From the NCBI RefSeq assembly GCF_002266285.1, contig NZ_NPMS01000001.1, positions 806,001 through 870,000 on the forward strand: a stretch of 64,000 nucleotides of DNA. The letters are read 5' to 3'. The translations under genes were made by a program, and so were the position numbers. The DNA comes from Virgibacillus indicus. GTDB taxonomy: Bacteria; Bacillota; Bacilli; Bacillales; Amphibacillaceae. Shown here piece after piece: positions 7,436 to 16,445 of this stretch (position 1 is its first letter; every line of letters starts with the position of its first letter). The notes under the pieces are model-generated. The model was not told where the DNA came from, ran no database searches, and was given only the letters and a program-made list of their open reading frames with translations.

Positions 7436-10400
7436 TTAGGATTGAATTAATTCTTTCGTATCTTCCAGGCGGACGGAAACAAGACGTGATACACCCGACT
7501 CCTGCATGGTAACACCATACAGTACATCTGCTTCCTCCATTGTGCCCTTACGGTGGGTTATCACAATAAATTGGGTTTGTTTACTGTATAGTTTCACATA
7601 TTTTGCAAATCTCACCACATTTGCCTCATCGAGGGCTGCTTCCACTTCATCCAAAACACAAAATGGAACTGGTCGAACTCTTAAAATGGCAAATAATAAT
7701 GAGATTGCAGTCAGAGCACGTTCTCCACCTGACAGCAGCCCAAGATGCTGCAGTTTCTTACCAGGTGGCTGTGCAATAATATCCACACCAGTATCTAATA
7801 GGTTTTTTGGATCTGTTAATTTCAATTCAGCATGTCCGCCGCCAAACAACTGCTTAAAAACTATTGCAAATTCCTGTTTGATCTGCGTAAATGTCGAATC
7901 AAACCTTTTCTGCATTTCCTCATCCATTTCGGAAATAACTGCAAATAATGTTTGCTTCGCTTCCACGAGATCATCTTTTTGTTCTGTTAAAAATGTATAT
8001 CGTGTCTTAACACGATCATATTCATCAATCGCACCTAAGTTTACTGTTCCAAGCTGTTCAATCCTTTGTTTAAGCTGTTGAACCACAGATTTAGCCTGTT
8101 CCGGCTCTTCTGCTTTTTTATAGTTTTGTTTCGCTTTTTCATAGGTGATAGTATATTCCGTTTGTAAACGTGATAATCTGTTTTCCAGCTCTACATCCAA
8201 ACGGTTTGCTTTAACTTCTTTTTGCTGAATCTCCTGAATAAATGATTGATGTTTCTTATTTTCTTCCTTCAATTCTCTTTCCTGGTCCTGTGTCAGTTTT
8301 GTACGTTCTGATCGTTGTTTACGTTTCTCTTGGATAGAAGTTGTAATCTTCGTCTTTTCTTCCTTATTATTTTCGATAGTTTGATCAATTTCTTCCTCGG
8401 TTTCATCTGATTTATTAAAAGAAATCAAATCATCCAATTCAGAAGTGAACTCTTCCAATTGAAGCTGGTTTTCTGAAATCAGTTTCTTAACGGAATCGGT
8501 TTTTTCCCGCTGGCTTTTCAGACGCTCTTCTTGTTCTGCCAGCGAGACCTGGTTCTTATGCAGCTCATTCCGCATTTGTTCCTGATTTTCCTTAAATTCT
8601 TCCTGCTGCCTTGTCAGTGAATCTATTTCTGCCTGAGTCGACTGTAATTGCTGGCTGATTCCATCTAAATCTTCTGTCAGTTGTCTTTGCCTTGACTGCA
8701 AATCCCCTCTATCCTGATTAAACTGCTGTTTATCCTGATCATAAATAGAAAGATTATTATTCAATGATGCCAATTGCATTTCCAGTTCTTTATGAGCTTC
8801 CTGTACCTTTTGTAATTCCTGCTGTGCCTCAGTAATTGATAGTTCTTTTTGTTCCAGTTCTTTTTCCTTATGTGAAAGCTGAAGCTTCAGGCTGGAGACC
8901 ATTTCTTCAAATCTTTCAGCTCTTCCTTGAACTTCATCCAGTTTTTCAGTTATTTCCTGCAAATCTTTCTCTCTTGTAAATAAGGACTGGTTTGTTCGCT
9001 TTTTAGCTCCACCCGACATGGATCCACCAGGGTGTACAACGTCACCATCCAATGTTACAACCCGGTATCGCCGTTTAACCTTCCCGGCAATTTCATTTGC
9101 ATCCTTCAGTGTTTCAGCAATCACCACGTGTCCCATTAAATGGTTAACACATTTTTTAAACCTGTCGTCTGTTTCAACAAGGCTTGAGGCTGTTCCAACA
9201 AAACCGGAATGTTTCTGTATCTCTGTTAACACATCTCTAGTAATAAACCTTTCCTGAATAGATTTTAATGGCAGAAAGGTTGCCCGGCCATTATTTGTTT
9301 TTTTCAGCCATGAGATTGCGCTGCGGGCAGATTCATCGTCAGAAACTACAATATGCTGTGCCTGTCCTCCCAAAACAGTTTCCATTGCTGTAATATATTT
9401 TTTGGGGATGTCAATCAGCTCAATGACCGCACCATGGATCTGCTGCAGCTGTTTTTCTTCACGTGCTTTTAATACTGCCTTTACCCCGTTAAAAAAACCC
9501 TGGAAGTCTTCTTTCATTTCTTCAAGCATTTCTTTTTTCGACTTCAATTTTTCAATATATTGAAAGCCTTTATAAAGCTTTTCCTGCGATTCCTGAAAAT
9601 GTTTTCTTTGTTGTTCAAGCTCATTCTTCAACTGCTTCATTTGTGATTCTTGCACCGCACAGTAATTTTGCCGGGCATAATATTTATCCTGAGTTTCCTT
9701 ATATTCTCTGCTCAATTTTTCTCTATGTTCAATTAGGCTCTGAAACTTTTGCGACTGCCGCTCTTTTTTTCCAGATATTTGCTGCAATTGCTGGCTGATG
9801 GAATTTGTTTCATTCCGTTTTGCGGCCTGTACATTAAGATTCTCAATATATATTGTTTTCAGTTCTTCAATTTTATCCGCAATATTCTGTTCATCCGTTG
9901 CTAATTTCATCTCTAATTCTTCTGCAATTTTATTTGTTTTTTGTTTTATTTCCTGCAGTTCAGCCAGTTTTTCTTTTTCTACTTTAAGCTCTTCCTGGAG
10001 GCTTGCAATCCTCATTTCTGTTTCTTGTTTCTGTACTTTAAGCTTTTCCTTATTTTCTGTAAAATTTCTAGTTCGTTCATTGTACAGTTGCTTCCTGCCC
10101 TCATAATGCTCAAGCTGCTGTGTTACGGTCAGTAAACTTGCTTGTAATACTTCGACTTCTTCATCAAGCTGTACAATCTTCTGCCGTTCATCTTCCAGAC
10201 CTGCTTCTTTCTTCTGAATAGCCGTTTTGATCTGTATTTCTTCCATTTTCTCTTTTTCTAATTCGTCTAGTAATGTTTGCCATTGTTCATGGTACGTTTC
10301 AATTTCAGTTATTAAATAGGAAATCTCTTTTTCTTTTAACTGATCTTTTAAATCAATATATTTTTCAGCAGTTTCTGCCTGCTCCTTCAAGGGATTGATT

Positions 10401-11002
10401 TGCTGTTCAATCTCATGGATAATATCCTCAATCCGATTAAGATTTTCCTGCGTTTCTGCAAGCTTATACTCTGCTTTTTTCTTTCGCTGCTTGTATTTCA
10501 GGACACCGGCGGCTTCCTCAAATATACTGCGTCTTTCTTCTGCCTTCGAACTTAATATTTCTTCCACTTTTCCCTGACTGATGATCGAGAATGCTTCACG
10601 GCCAAGTCCAGAATCCATAAATAAATCAATTATATCCTTAAGACGACACGACTGTTTATTCAAATAAAACTCGCTGTCCCCAGAACGATACACCCGTCTT
10701 GTTACACTTATTTCCTCATAATCTAGCGGTAATTCTTTATCATGATTATCAAGAACAAGTGTAACCTCAGCAACATTCAGCGCACTTCGCGAGTCACTGC
10801 CCTGGAATATGATATCCTCCATTCTGGAGCCGCGCAGCGATTTTGCTGACTGTTCGCCCAGTACCCAGCGGATTGCATCGGTTATATTGCTTTTTCCACT
10901 GCCATTTGGGCCAACCACTGCTGTAACACCTGGTACAAATTCAACATTTATACGTTTTGCAAATGATTTAAACCCAACACTTTCCAACCGTTTTAGATAC
11001 AT
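7436..11002 (-). CDS. smc: Chromosome partition protein SMC
   Basis: ATPase of the condensin complex with ScpA and ScpB that compacts and separates sister chromosomes. The 1188 residues have the full layout: Walker A GPNGSGKS (31-38), a long coiled coil from about residue 165, a hinge near 515-650, a second coiled coil, and the C-terminal head with LSGGERALTAISLLF and Walker B FCVLDEVEAALDEANV. In B. subtilis it directly follows rnc; here a divergent DUF1128 gene and a terminator lie between. A perfect 12-bp palindrome (11024-11035) stands about 22 bp before the start codon. Confidence 0.98.
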   Translation of the reverse strand: MYLKRLESVGFKSFAKRINVEFVPGVTAVVGPNGSGKSNITDAIRWVLGEQSAKSLRGSRMEDIIFQGSDSRSALNVAEVTLVLDNHDKELPLDYEEISVTRRVYRSGDSEFYLNKQSCRLKDIIDLFMDSGLGREAFSIISQGKVEEILSSKAEERRSIFEEAAGVLKYKQRKKKAEYKLAETQENLNRIEDIIHEIEQQINPLKEQAETAEKYIDLKDQLKEKEISYLITEIETYHEQWQTLLDELEKEKMEEIQIKTAIQKKEAGLEDERQKIVQLDEEVEVLQASLLTVTQQLEHYEGRKQLYNERTRNFTENKEKLKVQKQETEMRIASLQEELKVEKEKLAELQEIKQKTNKIAEELEMKLATDEQNIADKIEELKTIYIENLNVQAAKRNETNSISQQLQQISGKKERQSQKFQSLIEHREKLSREYKETQDKYYARQNYCAVQESQMKQLKNELEQQRKHFQESQEKLYKGFQYIEKLKSKKEMLEEMKEDFQGFFNGVKAVLKAREEKQLQQIHGAVIELIDIPKKYITAMETVLGGQAQHIVVSDDESARSAISWLKKTNNGRATFLPLKSIQERFITRDVLTEIQKHSGFVGTASSLVETDDRFKKCVNHLMGHVVIAETLKDANEIAGKVKRRYRVVTLDGDVVHPGGSMSGGAKKRTNQSLFTREKDLQEITEKLDEVQGRAERFEEMVSSLKLQLSHKEKELEQKELSITEAQQELQKVQEAHKELEMQLASLNNNLSIYDQDKQQFNQDRGDLQSRQRQLTEDLDGISQQLQSTQAEIDSLTRQQEEFKENQEQMRNELHKNQVSLAEQEERLKSQREKTDSVKKLISENQLQLEEFTSELDDLISFNKSDETEEEIDQTIENNKEEKTKITTSIQEKRKQRSERTKLTQDQERELKEENKKHQSFIQEIQQKEVKANRLDVELENRLSRLQTEYTITYEKAKQNYKKAEEPEQAKSVVQQLKQRIEQLGTVNLGAIDEYDRVKTRYTFLTEQKDDLVEAKQTLFAVISEMDEEMQKRFDSTFTQIKQEFAIVFKQLFGGGHAELKLTDPKNLLDTGVDIIAQPPGKKLQHLGLLSGGERALTAISLLFAILRVRPVPFCVLDEVEAALDEANVVRFAKYVKLYSKQTQFIVITHRKGTMEEADVLYGVTMQESGVSRLVSVRLEDTKELIQS

Positions 11003-11063
11003 ATATATTCTCCTAATTGATCGTGAGCATGCTCATTTATTCGTTCCAAATACTAATTATAAT

Positions 11064-11092
11064 TTGGCTTTTTACCGCATTTATTTTATCAT
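11064..11092 (+). promoter_or_regulatory. Candidate sigma-A promoter of the DUF1128 gene
   Basis: TTGGCT (11064-11069) and TATCAT (11087-11092) are separated by 17 bp, about 80 bp before the ATG at 11173. The -35 match is only partial. Confidence 0.5.
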
Positions 11093-11172
11093 AAAGAAAG
11101 TAACAAAAGAAGTGCAGAACCTGTAAATACGTGAAGTATTGCAGTATTTTAACTTTTTGAAGGGGTGGAATA

Positions 11173-11400
11173 ATGAATTTGGAGAATCCGTCACAGGAAA
11201 ATTTAAAAATTATATTGGATGAATTAGCTGTTCGTTTGGATGTTGTCAATCGAACAATTATGGATCCCGAAGATTATGACATGGACAAATACAATGATTT
11301 GAAGTTTATGTATGATATGGTCGTTCAAAAAGGACGTTTAAGCGTATCAGAATCACAAGCATTCATTGAAGAATTGCGTGAGGTTAGAAAATCTAAATAA
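11173..11400 (+). CDS. DUF1128 family protein (YfkK / UPF0435-like)
   Basis: A 75-residue acidic, helical protein with no membrane segment, resembling the UPF0435/YfkK family of unknown function. Its landmarks are ELAVRLDVVNRTIMDPEDYD near residues 16-35 and LKFMYDMVVQKGRLSVSES near 42-60. GAAGGGGTGGAATA precedes the ATG, so the start is well supported. It is read against its neighbours, between rnc and smc, which are adjacent in B. subtilis; there yfkK lies elsewhere. A bidirectional terminator follows. The family assignment rests on remembered similarity. Confidence 0.82.
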   Translation: MNLENPSQENLKIILDELAVRLDVVNRTIMDPEDYDMDKYNDLKFMYDMVVQKGRLSVSESQAFIEELREVRKSK

Positions 11401-11446
11401 TAGTAAAAGGCTGTGATTCCTGCTTAATTACAGCCTTCTACTATTG
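11401..11446. terminator. Bidirectional terminator between the DUF1128 gene and rnc
   Basis: AAGGCTGT and ACAGCCTT form a stem, extended by flanking TAGTA/TACTA, between convergent gene ends at 11400 and 11458. It has A-rich and T-containing flanks usable in both directions. Confidence 0.75.
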
Positions 11447-11457
11447 TATTTATTCTT

Positions 11458-12138
11458 TTAAATATATTTATCCAATGCAGTCTTGGCAGCCCGCTGTTCC
11501 GCTTCTTTTTTTGTCCGTCCAATTCCTACACCCGATACTTCGTCTTTTATAATGACATGGGCAATAAACTCTTTATTATGGGAAGGACCCTTTTCTTCCG
11601 CAATTTTATATTCAATCGTTTGATGTTTGTACTGCTGCACCAATTCCTGCAGCTGGCTTTTATAATCCATCGCATGAGAAAAAGCACCTGTTGATATTTT
11701 CGGAAAAACATTTAATTCAAGGAATTGAAGTGCCTGGTCGAAACCCTGATCTAAATATAATGCACCTAGGAATGCCTCAAATACATCTGCCAATAACGCA
11801 GGACGACTACGCCCGCCTGTTTGTTCTTCACCTTTTCCAAGCAAAATAAATTCACCAAAATTTAGGTCGCGTGCAAAATTATCTAGTGAAGGTTCACAGA
11901 CAATCGAAGCCCGCAGTTTTGTCATTTCACCCTCAGGCATTTTTTTATTATTTCGGTACAAATATTGAGAGACCCCTAATTCCAGTACAGCATCTCCTAA
12001 AAATTCCAGTCGTTCATTATCCGAAAATACTTCTGACCGATGCTCATTCACATAGGATGAATGTGTGAAAGCCTGTGTTATCAGCTTGTGGTTATTAAAG
12101 GAAATACCAAGATGCTGTTCCAATTCTCTGACATTCAT
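11458..12138 (-). CDS. rnc: Ribonuclease III
   Basis: Double-strand-specific endoribonuclease that processes rRNA precursors and other RNA duplexes. The start ATG at 12138 gives 226 residues beginning [14 protein letters not shown]; an in-frame GTG at 12150 lies inside the GGGGTG ribosome site and is rejected. The catalytic signature [14 protein letters not shown] is near residues 41-54, with [10 protein letters not shown] further on. A double-strand RNA-binding domain follows from about 155, ending [17 protein letters not shown] hairpin separates it from acpP. Confidence 0.97.
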   Translation of the reverse strand: MNVRELEQHLGISFNNHKLITQAFTHSSYVNEHRSEVFSDNERLEFLGDAVLELGVSQYLYRNNKKMPEGEMTKLRASIVCEPSLDNFARDLNFGEFILLGKGEEQTGGRSRPALLADVFEAFLGALYLDQGFDQALQFLELNVFPKISTGAFSHAMDYKSQLQELVQQYKHQTIEYKIAEEKGPSHNKEFIAHVIIKDEVSGVGIGRTKKEAEQRAAKTALDKYI

Positions 12139-12169
12139 GCGTGAAATCACCCCGATTTAAAAGAATATA

Positions 12170-12197
12170 GGAAAGCCCCGCAAATGCGAGACTCTCT
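12170..12197 (-). terminator. Hairpin after acpP, possible weak terminator
   Basis: Minus-strand AGTCTCGCA pairs with TGCGGGGCT (two G-U pairs) and is followed by a pyrimidine-rich but interrupted T stretch. It could partly end acpP transcripts before rnc. Confidence 0.5.
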
Positions 12198-12202
12198 AAA
12201 AA

Positions 12203-12442
12203 CTATGCTTGTGTACTGTTTATGTAATTTACAGCATCACCAACAGTATTTATTTTTTCAGCTTCTTCGTCAGCAATTTCCATATCAAATTCATCTTCAA
12301 GTTCCATTACAAGTTCAACGACGTCTAAAGAATCTGCTTCAAGGTCATCTTTAAAAGATGCTTCCATTGTTACTTTTGATTCTTCTACATCAAGACGTTC
12401 AACGATAATAGCTTTTACACGATCAAAAACATCTGCCATCAT
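12203..12442 (-). CDS. acpP: Acyl carrier protein
   Basis: Carries growing fatty acyl chains on a phosphopantetheine arm. The 79-residue acidic helical protein has the attachment motif [15 protein letters not shown], with the modified serine at S38. GGGAGGTGAAGT is followed by two consecutive ATG codons, and either 12442 or 12439 may be used; comparison with MAD-type starts slightly favours 12439. The expected fabG-acpP neighbourhood is broken by the element at 12500-12970, so acpP may need its own promoter, which I could not identify. Confidence 0.97.
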   Translation of the reverse strand: MMADVFDRVKAIIVERLDVEESKVTMEASFKDDLEADSLDVVELVMELEDEFDMEIADEEAEKINTVGDAVNYINSTQA

Positions 12443-12499
12443 ACTTCACCTCCCTTCAAGTAGTATAAAGGATATTAACTGAGATTTCTATAAATGTTG

Positions 12500-12970
12500 T
12501 GTTTGACACAACATCTATAAAATGCGAACTGACTTAATACTTAATATGATGTTGAGCCACCGCTGCGGAAATACACTACGCTTTCCGTGGGCGGCTGATG
12601 AGCCTCCTCGAGCTGTCGCTCTGCGGGGTCTCATCTAGGCCTCTGGGGCTGCGCATAAATGCTCGCTCCATCGAAAACATTTGCTCCCACAGGAGTCTCC
12701 GTGTATTTCCTCCGCTGATAGTCCGGTTACTGCTGATGAATTGCATTAGTAATAATATACAAAGTATCTAACCACCTCACCAGTTCGGGTGAGCGAAGGG
12801 CGGTGACTCCTGCGGGAATAGCACGTGTCCGAAGACCCCGCAGAGTGGTTTTCTCGAGGAGGCTGAGGCCGTGCCCGCGGAAAGCATCCGCCCGCAGCGA
12901 TCCCGAACGGTAGCGTCAGCACAATTTTTGAAAGTCATACTAATTTTAGTTCGCAATTTGCATCAACTGC
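12500..12970. repeat. Composite repeat element B1 (shared ends, GC-rich core)
   Basis: About 470 bp between fabG and acpP. The left end has TTTGACACAACATCTATAAA and the right end AGTTCGCAATTTGCATCAAC, matching the ends of the other three elements. AAATGCGAACT and AGTTCGCAATTT form imperfect inverted ends. The core holds two GC-rich modules (about 12554-12722 and 12770-12915) with palindromic stretches, joined by an AT-rich link. The leftmost end is extended by ATGTTGTGT/ACACAACAT. No reading frame is credible. Confidence 0.82.
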
Positions 12971-13014
12971 GAAGATTTACAATCAACTTAATCTACGAAA
13001 AGTGCTTTTCTCTG

Positions 13015-13755
13015 CTACATCACCATTCCACCGTCTATGTGAATGGTTTGGCCGGTGATGTAGTTTGCATCTTCGGTTGTTAGAAAGCGGACAACTCTGG
13101 CTACATCTTCAGGTGTGCCTAGTTTTGCAAGAGGAATTAGTGCGAGCATCGATTCCCGCTGTTCCTCTGTCAGAGCATCTGTCATATCTGTTGAGATAAA
13201 CCCTGGTGCGACAGCGTTTACCAGAATATTGCGCGACGCCAGCTCTTTAGCAGTTGTTTTCGTCAGACCAATTACACCAGCCTTGGCAGCAACGTAATTT
13301 GCCTGTCCCGGGTTTCCGCTCACCCCTACAATCGAAACAACATTTACAATTCTTCCAGCTTTTTGTTTCATCATTTGTCTGGTAACTGCTTTTGTACATA
13401 CAAATACTCCTTTGAGATTTGTATTAATTACCTGATCGAATTCCTCTTCTTTCATTCGCATCAGTAAATTGTCACGTGTTACCCCTGCATTATTCACAAG
13501 TATATCCAGACTCCCAAACTGGCTGATTACTTCTTTAACCATATCCTTAACATCTGACTCATTGGCAACATCAGCCTTAACTTTAAAAGCCTTAGAACCA
13601 ATCTGTTCAATTTCTTCTACAACAGCTTGCGCCTTGTCTTCATTTCCAGCATAGTTAACAGCTATATTCGCACCCTTACTTGCAAGCTCTATAGCAATTG
13701 CTCGTCCTATTCCACGTGATGCGCCGGTTACTAGTACATTCTTTCCTTTAAGCAT
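13015..13755 (-). CDS. fabG: 3-oxoacyl-ACP reductase FabG
   Basis: NADPH-dependent reduction of 3-oxoacyl-ACP in fatty-acid elongation. The 246-residue short-chain dehydrogenase has the cofactor motif [10 protein letters not shown] (10-19), [11 protein letters not shown], the catalytic serine in VSIVGVSGN, and the YxxxK pair in [12 protein letters not shown] near residue 150, with PGFISTDMT in the C-terminal part. The ATG immediately follows the fabD stop region, and GGGGAGGATTCC lies in the fabD end. It is part of fapR-plsX-fabD-fabG, so FapR control is expected. Confidence 0.97.
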   Translation of the reverse strand: MLKGKNVLVTGASRGIGRAIAIELASKGANIAVNYAGNEDKAQAVVEEIEQIGSKAFKVKADVANESDVKDMVKEVISQFGSLDILVNNAGVTRDNLLMRMKEEEFDQVINTNLKGVFVCTKAVTRQMMKQKAGRIVNVVSIVGVSGNPGQANYVAAKAGVIGLTKTTAKELASRNILVNAVAPGFISTDMTDALTEEQRESMLALIPLAKLGTPEDVARVVRFLTTEDANYITGQTIHIDGGMVM

Positions 13756-14697
13756 TTAGGAATCCTCCCCTTGGTACCATGAGATAAATTGGTTCATTGA
13801 TTCGATATCCTGCACTGCAAATGTTTTTACACTGCGATCAATCTTTTTCAGCAAGCCTGATAATACTTTCCCATTTCCTACTTCAATAAAGGCATCCACA
13901 CCATGATCAATCATGTTGCGAATCGATTCCTCGAACCGGACAGGAGAATATAATTGCTTAATCAGGAGATCTTTTATTTCTGCGTGTTCTCTTACTGGAG
14001 AAGCGGATACATTCGCAAAAACTGGGATACTGGCATCCTTAATTTCTACCTCATTTAAATAGCCGGCAAACTGTTCATTTGCAGATTTCATTAGCCTTGA
14101 ATGAAAAGGCCCACTTACATTAAGTGGCAGGACCCGTTTAGCTCCATGTTCTTTTAGAATGGAACTGGCTTGTTCAATTCCTTCTCTCGATCCGGAAATA
14201 ACAATCTGGCCAGGACAGTTTAAATTAGCAATATCTACTATTTCATCGTTTACTTCCTGCAATGCTTCATTAATTTTATCTTCTGATAAACCAAGTACTG
14301 CAGCCATCGTGCCTTTTCCTTTTGGAAATGCTTCTTCCATCAGCTTTCCCCGGGCTGCTACTAATGGCAAAGCCTTCTCCAGAGAAATTGCCCCAGCAGC
14401 AACCAATGCACTGTATTCACCAAGGCTGTGACCGATCGTCATAGTTGGCTGTATTTCCTCTTTTAAAAGCAGGGTATGTACAGCGATGCTGGATAATAAT
14501 AAGGCAGGCTGTGCATTTTCAGTTTCTGTCAAAGTTTCTTTTGGCCCTGTAAACATTATGCTGGTAATATCTTTATCCAGGACCCTATCAGCATCCTGAT
14601 GCATTTCTTTTACTTCTGGGTAATTATCATAAAATTCCTTTCCCATCCCAACTGCCTGCGAGCCTTGACCAGGAAACATAAAAGCGACTTTTTTCAT
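13756..14697 (-). CDS. fabD: Malonyl-CoA:ACP transacylase FabD
   Basis: Moves malonyl groups from CoA to ACP for chain elongation. The 313-residue protein begins KKVAFMFPGQGSQAVGMG and has the nucleophile S91 in GHSLGEYSALVAAG, the acyl-binding arginine in AARGKLMEEA and the histidine in VSGPFHSRLM. AAGGAGTGATAGA precedes the ATG at 14697. It sits directly between plsX and fabG. Confidence 0.97.
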   Translation of the reverse strand: MKKVAFMFPGQGSQAVGMGKEFYDNYPEVKEMHQDADRVLDKDITSIMFTGPKETLTETENAQPALLLSSIAVHTLLLKEEIQPTMTIGHSLGEYSALVAAGAISLEKALPLVAARGKLMEEAFPKGKGTMAAVLGLSEDKINEALQEVNDEIVDIANLNCPGQIVISGSREGIEQASSILKEHGAKRVLPLNVSGPFHSRLMKSANEQFAGYLNEVEIKDASIPVFANVSASPVREHAEIKDLLIKQLYSPVRFEESIRNMIDHGVDAFIEVGNGKVLSGLLKKIDRSVKTFAVQDIESMNQFISWYQGEDS

Positions 14698-14701
14698 TCT
14701 A

Positions 14702-15700
14702 TCACTCCTTCTCCAATTGAATCGATTCTACTGTTGTTTTTATTGTGTCTGTAACGTTATGTTCGACCATATGACAAGCCTGTGTTATCGCACTGTAGAT
14801 AGCTCTCCTGTTGGAAGAACCATGTGCCTTGATAACAGGTGCAGCTAACCCAAATAATCCAGCTCCGCCGTATTCGGAATAGTCGAGCTTGCCTTTTAGT
14901 CCTTTTAAATCATTTTTTAAAATTCCAGCAGCTACTTTAGTTTTCAGTGAAGACATGAATGTTTCTTTAAGCATCGAAAACATTGTCATTGCTGTGCCTT
15001 CAATCGTTTTTAATGCTACATTTCCACTGAAGCCATCTGTTACAACTACATCAGCTGCTCCGCTTAAAATATCGCGTGCTTCCACATTGCCTATAAAATT
15101 TACTGGCGCATCTTTCAGTTGAGAAAATGCTTTTTTCGTAAGGTCATTTCCTTTACCATCCTCTGTACCTACATTCAGTAGACCAACCGTTGGATTTTTT
15201 ATGGCTCGAACCTTTTCAACATAAATTGAGCCCATTATTGCATATTGTACAAGATGGTTAGGCTTGGCATCAACATTTGAACCAACATCCAATAATAAAA
15301 AGCCTTTACCATCAATAGTTGGAAGTGTAGGGCTTAATGCAGGCCGGTCAATACCGGGTATTCTACCAACTACAAATAATCCTGCACTCATTAATGCTCC
15401 AGTGTTGCCTGCTGATATACAGGCGTCCGCACGTAGTTCCTTGACTTCACGGGCCATGAGTACCAGGGAAGCATTTTTTTTGCGTCTTACGGCACGAACT
15501 GGCTCATCATCACTGGTAATTACTTCGTCTGTATGAATGACTTCGATATTTTTTGTTTCTGTTAAATATTCTTTGATTTTATTTTCATCACCAATTAAGG
15601 TGATTTGTAAATTATCAATTTCGGAAACAGCATCCATCGCTCCAAGTACAATCTCTTTAGGTGCATGGTCTCCTCCCATGGCGTCAATTGCCAGCTTCAT
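14702..15700 (-). CDS. plsX: Phosphate acyltransferase PlsX
   Basis: Converts acyl-ACP to acyl-phosphate, the donor for PlsY in phospholipid synthesis; it is a peripheral membrane enzyme. The 332-residue protein begins [18 protein letters not shown] and carries [28 protein letters not shown] and YGGAGLFGL in family order. The start lies 17 bp inside the fapR coding region, so translation of the two is probably coupled. This is the standard FapR regulon arrangement. Confidence 0.97.
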   Translation of the reverse strand: MKLAIDAMGGDHAPKEIVLGAMDAVSEIDNLQITLIGDENKIKEYLTETKNIEVIHTDEVITSDDEPVRAVRRKKNASLVLMAREVKELRADACISAGNTGALMSAGLFVVGRIPGIDRPALSPTLPTIDGKGFLLLDVGSNVDAKPNHLVQYAIMGSIYVEKVRAIKNPTVGLLNVGTEDGKGNDLTKKAFSQLKDAPVNFIGNVEARDILSGAADVVVTDGFSGNVALKTIEGTAMTMFSMLKETFMSSLKTKVAAGILKNDLKGLKGKLDYSEYGGAGLFGLAAPVIKAHGSSNRRAIYSAITQACHMVEHNVTDTIKTTVESIQLEKE

Positions 15701-16277
15701 TTGTTTTAGCCCCTTTATTCTCGTTAGAATGATACATATAGAATAGACCTGTAAACACCATCTGATTTTCTACAAAACTATGTACCCGAACCAGTTTCAA
15801 ACCTTTTTCATTTATTCCCTCTACGCTCGCTTTTGCTACAACCCGTTCTCCTTCTTTTACCTGACTCGTAAACTTAAGCTCAGATTTTGCTGTAAGTGCA
15901 AGTTCATCATTGATAACTGCTACAGCCAGAGAATTAGCCTGTGCAAATAAATGATGGCCCCGTGCTATTTTATTTCTGGAAAAAACCAAATCAGGACTAA
16001 TATCCAAAATAGATATAGCACGCTTGTCCAGTTCCAAATCAATTACTTCACCAATTACTTCTTCCAGCGGCAAAGCTCTTACTGTCTCATTCCATTGATT
16101 ATTTGCAACAAATTTAATTCGTTCGCGCAGCTCCGGAATGGAAAGCTCCAATCGATCAAGACGTATTGTCTGGATACTGACAGAGAACTTCCTGGCAAGG
16201 TCTTCGTCCGTTATAAATGGTGTTTGTTTAATTGTTTCTTTTAATAATTTTTGACGTTTTGTCTTGGTTAATTTCAT
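15684..16277 (-). CDS. fapR: Fatty acid and phospholipid biosynthesis regulator FapR
   Basis: Repressor that releases its operator when malonyl-CoA binds. The start ATG at 16277 gives 197 residues beginning [16 protein letters not shown], matching known FapR; the longer frame upstream runs into repeat sequence. The helix-turn-helix [21 protein letters not shown] is followed by a hot-dog-fold effector domain from about residue 70, with [20 protein letters not shown]. It heads the plsX-fabD-fabG unit and is probably autoregulated through the operator at 16387-16404. A weak ribosome site (GGATGGTG) precedes it. Confidence 0.96.
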   Translation of the reverse strand: MKLTKTKRQKLLKETIKQTPFITDEDLARKFSVSIQTIRLDRLELSIPELRERIKFVANNQWNETVRALPLEEVIGEVIDLELDKRAISILDISPDLVFSRNKIARGHHLFAQANSLAVAVINDELALTAKSELKFTSQVKEGERVVAKASVEGINEKGLKLVRVHSFVENQMVFTGLFYMYHSNENKGAKTNEAGN

Positions 16278-16303
16278 CTTAGCACCATCCGCATTATTAC
16301 AGG

Positions 16304-16368
16304 ATGTTCGAAAAGCATTCGCAGAAGCTGCACTTCCACGATTCACATTTGCTCACTTTTAGAACATA
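16304..16368. repeat. Dispersed repeat family D, short copy 3
   Basis: A 65-bp stretch with inverted ends ATGTTCGAAAAG and CTTTTAGAACAT, in the fapR leader. The ends resemble those of the copies at 1093-1205 and 18511-18646, but the GC-rich middle is not conserved, so membership is tentative. Confidence 0.5.
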
Positions 16369-16386
16369 CTATTTTATTTTATGTTT

Positions 16387-16404
16387 TTAAGACTTGGTAC
16401 TAAT
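16387..16404 (-). promoter_or_regulatory. FapR operator
   Basis: Minus-strand ATTAGTACCAAGTCTTAA resembles the FapR consensus ATTAGTACCTGATACTAAT. It lies just downstream of the -10 of the fapR promoter, suited to repression. Confidence 0.8.
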
Positions 16405-16407
16405 AGT

Positions 16408-16436
16408 AATATATAATACCATTTTTAAATATGCAA
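16408..16436 (-). promoter_or_regulatory. Sigma-A promoter of fapR-plsX-fabD-fabG
   Basis: Minus-strand TTGCAT (16431-16436) and TATATT (16408-16413) are 17 bp apart. The -35 lies 10 bp after the recG stop, so the lipid unit is separate from recG. Confidence 0.75.
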
Positions 16437-16445
16437 GTGATCCTT

